Shown here piece after piece: positions 1 through 6,227 of a stretch of 15,689 bases of DNA (the stretch's first letter is position 1; the number at the start of each line of letters is the position of its first letter). The notes under the pieces were generated by a model. The model ran no database searches, was not told the origin of the DNA, and saw nothing but the letters and a program-made list of their open reading frames with translations. Source of the stretch: an uncultured Collinsella sp. (GTDB lineage Bacteria > Actinomycetota > Coriobacteriia > Coriobacteriales > Coriobacteriaceae); NCBI GenBank assembly GCA_902489965.1, contig CABUCA010000045.1:1-15689 (forward strand), given 5' to 3'. A program made the translations under genes and the position numbers.

Positions 1-18
1 CGTAGCGGGTGGTTTAAA

Positions 19-39
19 GCTGGCCGCTGCGCGGCCAGC
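19..39. repeat. Perfect 9-bp hairpin downstream of the dcw terminator
   Basis: GCTGGCCGC (19-27) and GCGGCCAGC (31-39) form a perfect 9-bp stem with a 3-nt loop. Read on the minus strand it is followed by TTTAAACC, a short T-run, so it could be a second, backup terminator behind the one at 55-85. Read on the plus strand no T-run follows. The window ends 18 nt further on, so the neighbouring gene and its direction cannot be seen. The rest of 1-54 shows no gene. Confidence 0.5.
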
Positions 40-54
40 AGACTAAAGTCTTGA

Positions 55-85
55 ATAAAAAGGGCGCGTCCATACGGACACGCCC
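55..85 (-). terminator. Rho-independent terminator after ftsZ
   Basis: On the minus strand a stem GGGCGTGTCC (85-76) pairs with GGACGCGCCC (71-62) around a 4-nt loop GTAT. There are ten base pairs with one G-U wobble, followed at once by TTTTT (61-57) and ATT. It begins 26 nt after the ftsZ stop codon. The strong GC stem plus T-tract is a textbook intrinsic terminator. It marks the 3' end of the cluster, so ftsZ is the last gene of the transcript. Confidence 0.93.
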
Positions 86-111
86 CCGTGAGCAACAATG
101 CAAAGAACGAC

Positions 112-1266
112 TTAGAAGCTACCGCGCTTCAGGAAGTCGGGAAGCTCGAACTGATCGTTGCCGAAGTTAGGAAGCTCGGTGCCACCGACGTTGCGGGTCG
201 GAGCGGCCTGAGCCGGGCTGGTGGCCGGAGCGGTGCGCTGCGGCTCAGCGGAGGCAGCGGCCTTGCTCTGAGACTGCTGAGCAGCAAAGAGCTCGTCCTG
301 ACGGTTGACGTTGGAGTCGGAGAAGCCCGTAGCGATGACGGTGATACGCACCTGATCGCCCAGGGACTCGTCGACAACGGTACCGAAGATGATGTTGGCC
401 TCGGGGTCGACGGCGTTGGCGACAACGTCGGCGGCGTCGCTGATCTCCTGGATGCCCAGGTCCTTGGAACCGGCGATGGAGAGCAGCACGCGTGTGGCAC
501 CATCGATGGAGCTCTCGAGCAGCGGGCTGGAGATGGCCTGCTGGGCAGCGTCGACGGCACGGGTATCCCCAGAAGAGGTACCGATACCCATCATGGCGGT
601 ACCGGCCTGCTTCATGATGGTCTTAACATCGGCGAAGTCCAGGTTGATGATACCGGGGACGGTGATGAGGTCGGTGATGCCCTGGGTGCCCTGGGAAAGG
701 ACGCCATCGGCAATCGCGAAGGCCTCGAGCATGGTAGTCTTCTTCTCGGCGATGTCGAGCAGCTTATCGTTAGGGATGACGATCATGGTGTCGACGCAAT
801 CAGAGAGGGTCTTAATGCCCTCCTCGGCGCTCTTCTTGCGCTTGCGGCCCTCGAAGGTGAAGGGCTTGGTCACGACGGCAACGGTCAGCGCACCGACCTC
901 GTTCATCGCGATATCGGCAACGATGGGAGCAGCGCCGGTACCGGTGCCACCGCCCTCGCCGCAGGTGATGAACACCATGTCGGCACCAGCGAGCGCCTCG
1001 GCAATGTCGTCGCGGGACTCATCGGCAGCCTTGCGGCCAACCTCGGGGTTGGCGCCGGCGCCCAGGCCGCGGGTAAGGTCGGTGCCGATGTGCACCTTGA
1101 TATCGGCATCAGAGATCGCGAGTGCCTGAGCATCGGTGTTGATGGCAACAAACTCGACGCCGCGGATGCCCTCTTCGATCATTCGATTGACCGCGTTGGT
1201 ACCGCCGCCGCCGACGCCGACCACCTTAATGACGGCAAGGTAGTTGTTGATCTCTGTCTCGTGCAT
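112..1266 (-). CDS. ftsZ: Cell division protein FtsZ
   Basis: FtsZ is the tubulin-like GTPase that polymerises into the cytokinetic Z-ring. The 384-residue product shows the nucleotide-binding GGGGTNAVNRM (19-29), NTDAQAL (43-49), the tubulin signature GGGTGTGAAP (105-114) and the T7 catalytic loop NLDFADV (208-214) with Asp210 and Asp213. A Q/A/S/P-rich linker (about 320-370) leads to a conserved-type tail QFELPDFLKRGSF that would bind partner proteins. I chose the ATG at 1266 because GGAGG sits 6 nt upstream. An in-frame ATG at 1296 would add ten residues but has no well-placed ribosome binding site. The gene follows ftsQ after a 199-nt gap and ends just before a strong terminator. No ftsA lies beside it. 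The signature reads CGEGGGTGTG, where E. coli has AGMGGGTGTG (from memory). Confidence 0.98.
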   Translation of the reverse strand: MHETEINNYLAVIKVVGVGGGGTNAVNRMIEEGIRGVEFVAINTDAQALAISDADIKVHIGTDLTRGLGAGANPEVGRKAADESRDDIAEALAGADMVFITCGEGGGTGTGAAPIVADIAMNEVGALTVAVVTKPFTFEGRKRKKSAEEGIKTLSDCVDTMIVIPNDKLLDIAEKKTTMLEAFAIADGVLSQGTQGITDLITVPGIINLDFADVKTIMKQAGTAMMGIGTSSGDTRAVDAAQQAISSPLLESSIDGATRVLLSIAGSKDLGIQEISDAADVVANAVDPEANIIFGTVVDESLGDQVRITVIATGFSDSNVNRQDELFAAQQSQSKAAASAEPQRTAPATSPAQAAPTRNVGGTELPNFGNDQFELPDFLKRGSF

Positions 1267-1272
1267 GTCGGT

Positions 1273-1277
1273 CCTCC
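1273..1277 (-). promoter_or_regulatory. ftsZ ribosome binding site
   Basis: GGAGG, 6 nt before the ATG at 1266. It decides the ftsZ start in favour of the shorter 384-residue form. Confidence 0.85.
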
Positions 1278-1301
1278 GAACAAAGGTTATAGCCATAGCA
1301 T

Positions 1302-1311
1302 GGGTCGACCC
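1302..1311. repeat. 10-bp palindrome in the ftsZ leader
   Basis: GGGTCGACCC is a perfect palindrome 35 nt upstream of the ftsZ start. It could be a small operator or chance; its function is unknown. Confidence 0.3.
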
Positions 1312-1387
1312 CTGCGCACATTAACCTTCAGGTTGAAAGTAAATGCAAAGGTAAACCGTATTATGTTTGCACATTATGAACGTATCA

Positions 1388-1401
1388 GTCAAATAATTGA
1401 C
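1388..1401. repeat. Inverted repeat GTCAA-N4-TTGAC upstream of ftsZ
   Basis: GTCAAATAATTGAC is a perfect 5-bp dyad with a 4-nt centre, about 120 nt upstream of the ftsZ ATG. It overlaps the best -35-like hexamer TTGACT in this gap. That placement is what an operator would look like, but no regulator can be named. Confidence 0.35.
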
Positions 1402-1465
1402 CGTGAAAACCAAACAAACCAGATAAACGGCGTGGTATGGCCCCTCAACAAAGCATCAACCAGCG

Positions 1466-2722
1466 CTACGAGGTCGGAGCGTTCCTAAATGTATAGTTAC
1501 CCGGAGAGCGCACATTGATATACGTTACGCCCTCTACCTGCGAAAGCAGCTTGGTGACTACGCGCTCCTTCTTGACGATATCGTTCGAATCGCCCAGCGA
1601 CACCTCAATGCCGTTATTGAGGTTTGCCGAGATGGCTTCGACCGAAGGCGTGGAAATATCCTTGACTTGTCCCAAGAACTCGCTCGAAAAACCACGCACA
1701 TAATCCAAGCCAGCCTTAACGGCCTTGGAGCTCACTGCCTGGCCGGAAACCGGAGCGACATCCGCCGAGACATCAGTCAACAACACCGCGCCATAGTGCT
1801 TAGCGAGCGCCAGTGCGGCATCAATGCCGGTCAGGGTATTTGAGCCCTGCCCCGTCGTGATGACGTTGCCCTGGTCATCCACTTCGACCGACGTCGACAG
1901 CGGGGCGATCCAGGTGTCATCATCCCCGATGGCCCAGGCAAGGTCATCGGAGCTGATATAGGCAATTGCAATGACCTTGCGCTCCATCGGCGTAATGATG
2001 AGCGTATGTGGGAACTGACGCTGGACATCCACGCCCGAGACCCACGGATTCTGCTTGAGGTCCTCGGTAATCTGGTCGGGATCGACGTTAAAAAGCGACG
2101 TTCCCTCGGGCAAATCGATCAGCTGGATAGCATCGTGCTTCGTCACATGCTCGCTGCCTTGAATCTGAATATCAGTGGCGGTAAACAATCCAGAGTTAAT
2201 CACCACGATAGCAACGACGACGAGCACGGCCAAGACGGCCAAAACGCCGCCCACGATTTTGCCTTTGCCTGTAACGACAGAAGCGGCGTCTGATGTTTTA
2301 TTTGCCATCGCCCCAAGTGAAGACAACGGGTTGACGCCTTTTTTACCCGAAGGCTTCTTGGCGGTAGCCGGCACCGATGTCAGCGAGCGCGGTTTCGATG
2401 CGCCCAGCGTGCGACTCGGACGCGCCGCCTTAGTTCCTGTCGAGGGCTTAGGAGTTGCCATAGGACGGGCAGGCTTGGCGCCCATAACAGGCTTTGACGT
2501 CACCGAGGGACGCGAGGACTTTTTTGCGGCCGGACGATTACCGAGCTGCGAGCCGACAACCGGACGACTGGTCTGTCGAGCATGCCCGACAGGCTTAGAG
2601 TGCGCGACGATATTGCGTTGAGGTTTGGCAGGCGCGCCGGAACGCCCTCCGGCGCGGCGGAAGGTGGGTTTCGATGCTCTAGAAGCCGAGGAATTTAACT
2701 TCCGGTCTGAGCTCGATGCCAT
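1466..2722 (-). CDS. ftsQ: Cell division protein FtsQ/DivIB with long basic N-terminal tail
   Basis: FtsQ is the bitopic scaffold of the FtsQ-FtsL-FtsB subcomplex that links the Z-ring to septal wall synthesis. The 418-residue product has a cytoplasmic tail of about 155 residues rich in K, R, P, S, A and T, one membrane helix (about 156-178), and a POTRA domain (about 181-249: TDIQIQGSEHVT ... NPWVSGVDVQRQFPHTL ... ERKV). A beta-rich FtsQ/DivIB domain runs to the C-terminus. The tail is much longer than in E. coli FtsQ and carries degenerate SKPV/ARP units. The ATG at 2722 lies inside murB, giving a 44-nt overlap, with AGGGAGG just upstream; the next in-frame Met is residue 80. Translational coupling to murB is likely. 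It is followed by the ftsZ gap. Confidence 0.95.
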   Translation of the reverse strand: MASSSDRKLNSSASRASKPTFRRAGGRSGAPAKPQRNIVAHSKPVGHARQTSRPVVGSQLGNRPAAKKSSRPSVTSKPVMGAKPARPMATPKPSTGTKAARPSRTLGASKPRSLTSVPATAKKPSGKKGVNPLSSLGAMANKTSDAASVVTGKGKIVGGVLAVLAVLVVVAIVVINSGLFTATDIQIQGSEHVTKHDAIQLIDLPEGTSLFNVDPDQITEDLKQNPWVSGVDVQRQFPHTLIITPMERKVIAIAYISSDDLAWAIGDDDTWIAPLSTSVEVDDQGNVITTGQGSNTLTGIDAALALAKHYGAVLLTDVSADVAPVSGQAVSSKAVKAGLDYVRGFSSEFLGQVKDISTPSVEAISANLNNGIEVSLGDSNDIVKKERVVTKLLSQVEGVTYINVRSPGNYTFRNAPTS

Positions 2723-3590
2723 ACGCCTCCCTCACCTTTCCGTGCACATGTCTGATAACCGCGGCAACGTCATCGGCCGAGGCAGTTCCGTTATTAACGA
2801 TAAAATTAGCGTGAACGGGCGAAACTTCCGCGCCGCCAATCGAAAAACCCTTTAATCCACAATCCTCGATAAGCTTGCCCACGCTCGCATCGGGCGGGTT
2901 GCGAAAGACCGACCCGCAGGATGCGCGACCCATGGGCTGTGTACGCTTGCGCCTCGTCAGGTACCGCTCCATGCGCTCGCGAATGTCGGCCTTGGGCGCC
3001 GGTTTAAGCTTGAGCACGCACTCGAGGATGATCTCATTGCGGGGAAGGCTACATTCGCGGTAGCCCCAAGTGATCTCGGACCCCGCATAATGCTTGATAC
3101 CGGATGCCGGGTCAAACGTTACGACATCCTCAACCAGCGAGCCAATCCACTCGGTCCGTGTGCCGGCATTCATAGATATCGCACCGCCAACCGAGCCAGG
3201 GATGCCAACGGCAAACTCAAGGCCCGAGAGGCTACGCGACAGGGCATCGTTGACCAGGCGCGCAAACATCACGCCCGCACCGACCGTCAGCGTACAACCG
3301 TCATCAGCAACAACCGTGCGCTGAAACTCACGTCCGAGCGAAATGACGGCGCCGCGATAACCGCCATCGGCAACCAGCAGATTGGAGCCCTTGCCGATGA
3401 TGACCCACGGCACCTGCTCGCGATCGAGCACCGCCACGGCGCGGCGAAGGGCATGATAGCTATGGCACGTCACAAAGAGGTCGGCCTTGCCACCGATACG
3501 ATAGCTCGTATGACGCGCAAGGCGCTCGTCCTCGATCACATCCGTGTCGATCATGCCCGAGAGCGCCATGACGGCGTTAAACAGACCCAT
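2679..3590 (-). CDS. murB: UDP-N-acetylenolpyruvoylglucosamine reductase MurB
   Basis: MurB is the cytoplasmic FAD enzyme that uses NADPH to reduce UDP-GlcNAc-enolpyruvate to UDP-MurNAc, the second committed step of peptidoglycan precursor synthesis. In the 303-residue product the FAD-binding part shows SYRIGGKAD (29-37), GKGSNLLVADGG (67-78) and GIPGSVGGAISMNAG (129-143). The substrate domain has GYRE (176-179), the catalytic-serine motif SCGSVFRNP (224-232, proton donor Ser227), KLIEDCGLKG and the C-terminal LRPEVKFLG with the conserved Glu297. The ATG at 3590 follows the murC stop by 5 nt. It has no clear Shine-Dalgarno, so coupling to murC is likely; downstream Met8 and Met13 are alternatives but have no better site. 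The 3' end overlaps ftsQ by 44 nt. Confidence 0.97.
   Translation of the reverse strand: MGLFNAVMALSGMIDTDVIEDERLARHTSYRIGGKADLFVTCHSYHALRRAVAVLDREQVPWVIIGKGSNLLVADGGYRGAVISLGREFQRTVVADDGCTLTVGAGVMFARLVNDALSRSLSGLEFAVGIPGSVGGAISMNAGTRTEWIGSLVEDVVTFDPASGIKHYAGSEITWGYRECSLPRNEIILECVLKLKPAPKADIRERMERYLTRRKRTQPMGRASCGSVFRNPPDASVGKLIEDCGLKGFSIGGAEVSPVHANFIVNNGTASADDVAAVIRHVHGKVREAYGIELRPEVKFLGF
2726..2732 (-). promoter_or_regulatory. ftsQ ribosome binding site inside murB
   Basis: AGGGAGG ends 3 nt before the ftsQ ATG at 2722; the GAGG register further upstream gives a more usual spacing. The same bases encode the Val-Arg-Glu-Ala of the conserved MurB C-terminus, so the site is doubly constrained. 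It supports the overlapping start. Confidence 0.7.
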
Positions 3591-3595
3591 TAGAC

Positions 3596-5014
3596 TTAAG
3601 CGTCTTTCTTGGCAGTCAGATACTCAATGAACTCGGGACCGACGGTCGTAACGTCACCAGCACCCATAGTGAGCAGCAGGTCGCCCTCGCCCACCATCTG
3701 CTCGAGCTCCTGATTGAGCTCAAGACGGCTGGAGCAGTACACGACCTCCTTGCCAGGATGCTTGGCGCGCACGGTATCGGCGAGCATCTTAGAGGTAACA
3801 CCCGGAATGGGCATCTCGCCAGCCGAGAACACATCAATCAGCAGCAGTTTATCGGCATTGGCAAATGCATCGGCAAAGTCGTCGCACAGGGCCTGCAGGC
3901 GCGAATAACGGTGCGGCTGGAACACGACGTCGACATGCTTGTAGCCCAGCGACGAAGCGGCAGCAAGCGTCGCCTTGATCTCGGTGGGGTGATGGCCGTA
4001 ATCATCGACCACGGTGATGCCATCGATATCGCCCACGTGGGTAAAGCGACGGCGGACGCCCTCAAAGCTCGAGAGCGCCTTGGCGGCGGCGTCGATGTCA
4101 AGGCCCAGGACATGGGCGACGGTGAGCACCGCCGTGGCGTTGAGCATGTTGTGGCGACCGGGATTGCTCTTGATCTCCACGGCATGCTCAGTGCCGTCCT
4201 CAAAGCGAACGATAAAGTCACTCTGGATGCCTTTGACATCCGGGTGCATGCAGACGATGTCGTTGCTCTCGGCAAAGCCGTAGGAAAGCACGTGACGGCC
4301 CGTCGACTTGGCGAGCTCGACCAGATGCGGGTCCTCACCGCAGACGATGACGGTGCCGTCCTCGCCCACCAGGCTCATGAATTTGGCGAAAGTCGCTTCG
4401 ATCTCCTCGATACCCGAGTAGTGATCGAGGTGGTCGGCCTCGACGTTGGTCACAATGACCACGTTGGGGTTCAGGAACAGGAAGGAGCTGTCGGACTCGT
4501 CGGCCTCGGCGACAAAGTAGTCGCCCGAGCCGTTCTTGCCGTTCGTGTCATAGCCCTCGACGATGCCACCGATCAGGAAGCTCGGATCCAGACCCATGCG
4601 GTCGAGCATGGTGGCGCACATCGAAGACGTGGTGGTCTTGCCGTGCGTGCCGGCAACAGCGACGGTAGTGTAGCCGTGGCCCAAGGCAGAGAGCATCTTG
4701 GCACGGGGCCACACGGGAATACCAAGCTCGCGAGCGCGCACGAGTTCAGGGTTGGACTCCGGAATAGCGGTGGAGACAACAACCACGTCGGGCTTGACCT
4801 CGTCGATCGTGGCGGCCTCATGGCCCACATGCACCTTCACACCAGCGCGGGTAAGCTGGCGGATATAACGTGACGTCTTAAGGTCGGAGCCGGTAACGGC
4901 ACAACCGCGCTCGTGCAGAACGAGGGCGATGCCGCTCATGCCGGCGCCGCCGATACCGATAAAGTGGGCGCTCTTAAACTCGGGCGCGGAGGTTGCAGTC
5001 TGGGAATCAGCCAT
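3596..5014 (-). CDS. murC: UDP-N-acetylmuramate--L-alanine ligase MurC
   Basis: MurC adds the first stem-peptide residue, L-alanine, to UDP-MurNAc with ATP in the cytoplasm. The 472-residue product has the three Mur-ligase domains. There is an N-terminal Rossmann fold FIGIGGAGMSGIA (18-30), and a central ATPase with P-loop VAGTHGKTTTS (120-130), EADESDSSFL (170-179) and NVEADHLDHY (190-199). The C-terminal domain has GRHNMLNATA (286-295), DDYGHHPTEIKATL (337-350) and QPHRYSR (366-372). I chose the ATG at 5014, with AAGGAG 11 nt upstream. An in-frame GTG at 5041 would add nine residues but lies upstream of that AAGGAG. It follows murG after 97 nt with no visible terminator, and runs into murB with a 5-nt gap. 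Length is normal for the family. Confidence 0.98.
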   Translation of the reverse strand: MADSQTATSAPEFKSAHFIGIGGAGMSGIALVLHERGCAVTGSDLKTSRYIRQLTRAGVKVHVGHEAATIDEVKPDVVVVSTAIPESNPELVRARELGIPVWPRAKMLSALGHGYTTVAVAGTHGKTTTSSMCATMLDRMGLDPSFLIGGIVEGYDTNGKNGSGDYFVAEADESDSSFLFLNPNVVIVTNVEADHLDHYSGIEEIEATFAKFMSLVGEDGTVIVCGEDPHLVELAKSTGRHVLSYGFAESNDIVCMHPDVKGIQSDFIVRFEDGTEHAVEIKSNPGRHNMLNATAVLTVAHVLGLDIDAAAKALSSFEGVRRRFTHVGDIDGITVVDDYGHHPTEIKATLAAASSLGYKHVDVVFQPHRYSRLQALCDDFADAFANADKLLLIDVFSAGEMPIPGVTSKMLADTVRAKHPGKEVVYCSSRLELNQELEQMVGEGDLLLTMGAGDVTTVGPEFIEYLTAKKDA

Positions 5015-5025
5015 GTGCTCGTGTA

Positions 5026-5031
5026 CTCCTT
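5026..5031 (-). promoter_or_regulatory. murC ribosome binding site
   Basis: AAGGAG, 11 nt before the ATG at 5014. The spacing is slightly long, but this is the only good site in the murG-murC gap and it argues against the GTG at 5041. Confidence 0.65.
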
Positions 5032-5111
5032 GCGTAAACACTGCCTGTAACCCGTTAACTGTACCGCACCTACCGCATCAGCGCGAGGGCGACCGACGAT
5101 ATCCCGTCTAA

Positions 5112-6227
5112 CTAACGCAAACCCTCTACCGCATCCGCCAGAAGAGCGGCGGCCCTATCCTGAGCCAGACCACGCGCCGCCTGACGCATGGCGTCGCGCG
5201 CCGCCGCGTCATCGACCAGGTGCAGCAGTTCATCGGCAAAGGCAGAACCGTCGATATCGGCATCGGCGCAGAGCACGCCGGCCCCGGCGTCGACCAGATA
5301 CCGGGCATTGGTGGTTTGGTGGTCGGCCGTCGCATGCGGATACGGCACGAGCACCGAGGGCACGGCGAGCGCAGCGATCTCGGCCACGCTCGATGCGCCC
5401 GAACGCGAGAGCACCAAATCGGCAGCAGCCAACATATCGCCCATGTTGTCGATGTAAGGCTGGACGCGGTAACGCTTCGCCTCCTCGGGCGTCAGCGCCA
5501 AAGCGCGCTCGGTCTCCTCAAAGCCGTCGGCACCCGTCGAATGCAACACATAGAGGTTCTTGCGCGAAAGCAGCTCGTTTTTGAGCGAAACCACGCGCTC
5601 GTTGAGGTGCTGGGCGCCAAGTGAACCGCCAAAGACGAGCAGCAGCGTAGCGTCCTCGGGAACGCCAAGTGCCTTGCGGCCGCGAGCGCGATCGCCTTCG
5701 ATTACCGAGCGACGTACGGGGTTGCCGGTCATGAGCACGTGGTCAGGGTCACCTTCGCGCTCAAAGACCGAACGCGCTGCCGGCACCGAGATGCACACGC
5801 GGGCGGCGTGGGAGTTCATCATCTTGTTGGCCAGGCCCGGAACAGAGTTCTGCTCATGCAGCAGATACGGAACGCCTGCGCCCTTGCACCACCCCAGCAG
5901 CGGAACCTCGACATAGGCACCAAAACCGACGGCAGCATCGGGCTTGCCGACCTTTGAGAAATGACTGGCGAGCGCACGTTTGGCCTTGTTGACACGCCAC
6001 AGCGAGGTCAGCGCCGTCCAAGGACGGGAGCGGTCGAAGCCCGTGACCGTAATGGGTACAAAATCAAACCCAGCCTCGGGGACCAGACGACCCTCGAGCT
6101 TGCGCGACTGGCCCACGAACACAACGTGGTGGCCACGGTCACGCAGTTCTTCGGCCAAGGCGAGCGCGGGGTTGATGTGTCCTGCCGTGCCGCCGGCTGC
6201 AATAGCAACGGTCATTTTATCGGTCAT
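5112..6227 (-). CDS. murG: Lipid II synthase MurG (GlcNAc transferase)
   Basis: MurG is a GT-B glycosyltransferase on the inner face of the membrane that transfers GlcNAc from UDP-GlcNAc to lipid I to give lipid II. In the 371-residue product the N-terminal acceptor domain has the G-loop AAGGTAGHINPALA (10-23), TVTGFDRSRPW (60-70), GFGAYVEVPL (101-110) and HEQNSVPGLANK (124-135). The C-terminal nucleotide-sugar domain has TGNPVRR (167-173), FGGSLGAQHLN (199-209), SRSGASSVAEI (274-284) and PYPHATADHQTTNA (295-308). The ATG at 6227 has AAGGGA 5 nt upstream; an in-frame GTG at 6245 lies upstream of that site. It overlaps the ftsW stop by 11 nt, so the two are probably coupled. GFGAYVEVP differs from the commoner GGYVSGP-type loop (from memory). 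Confidence 0.97.
   Translation of the reverse strand: MTDKMTVAIAAGGTAGHINPALALAEELRDRGHHVVFVGQSRKLEGRLVPEAGFDFVPITVTGFDRSRPWTALTSLWRVNKAKRALASHFSKVGKPDAAVGFGAYVEVPLLGWCKGAGVPYLLHEQNSVPGLANKMMNSHAARVCISVPAARSVFEREGDPDHVLMTGNPVRRSVIEGDRARGRKALGVPEDATLLLVFGGSLGAQHLNERVVSLKNELLSRKNLYVLHSTGADGFEETERALALTPEEAKRYRVQPYIDNMGDMLAAADLVLSRSGASSVAEIAALAVPSVLVPYPHATADHQTTNARYLVDAGAGVLCADADIDGSAFADELLHLVDDAAARDAMRQAARGLAQDRAAALLADAVEGLR

Larger units (their letters stand above)
1267..1465 (-). promoter_or_regulatory. AT-richer ftsQ-ftsZ intergenic region, possible ftsZ promoter
   Basis: This is the longest gap in the cluster and is visibly richer in A and T than its neighbours, especially 1320-1440. Minus-strand CATAAT hexamers occur twice (1378-1373 and 1364-1359), but neither has a good TTGACA-like partner at 16-18 bp. 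A TTGACT (1393-1388) lies 21 nt upstream of the second. A weak pair TTGCAT/GTTAAT at 17-bp spacing is also present. An extra ftsZ promoter is likely from the context (FtsZ is needed in excess of FtsQ), but I cannot place it from sequence alone. Confidence 0.35.

Noticed and set aside
1267..1296. Longer ftsZ start at 1296
   Set aside because: It has no well-placed Shine-Dalgarno, whereas the ATG at 1266 has GGAGG at 6 nt and gives the usual FtsZ N-terminal length.
88..1488. A 466-residue open frame on the plus strand opposite ftsZ
   Set aside because: It is antisense to a clear ftsZ, shows no family motif, is low-complexity (G, D, V, L rich) and is explained by the codon bias of a GC-rich gene read on the other strand.
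5015..5111. Internal promoter or terminator between murG and murC
   Set aside because: The 97-nt gap holds no stem followed by a T-run and no convincing -35/-10 pair; only the murC ribosome binding site is supportable.
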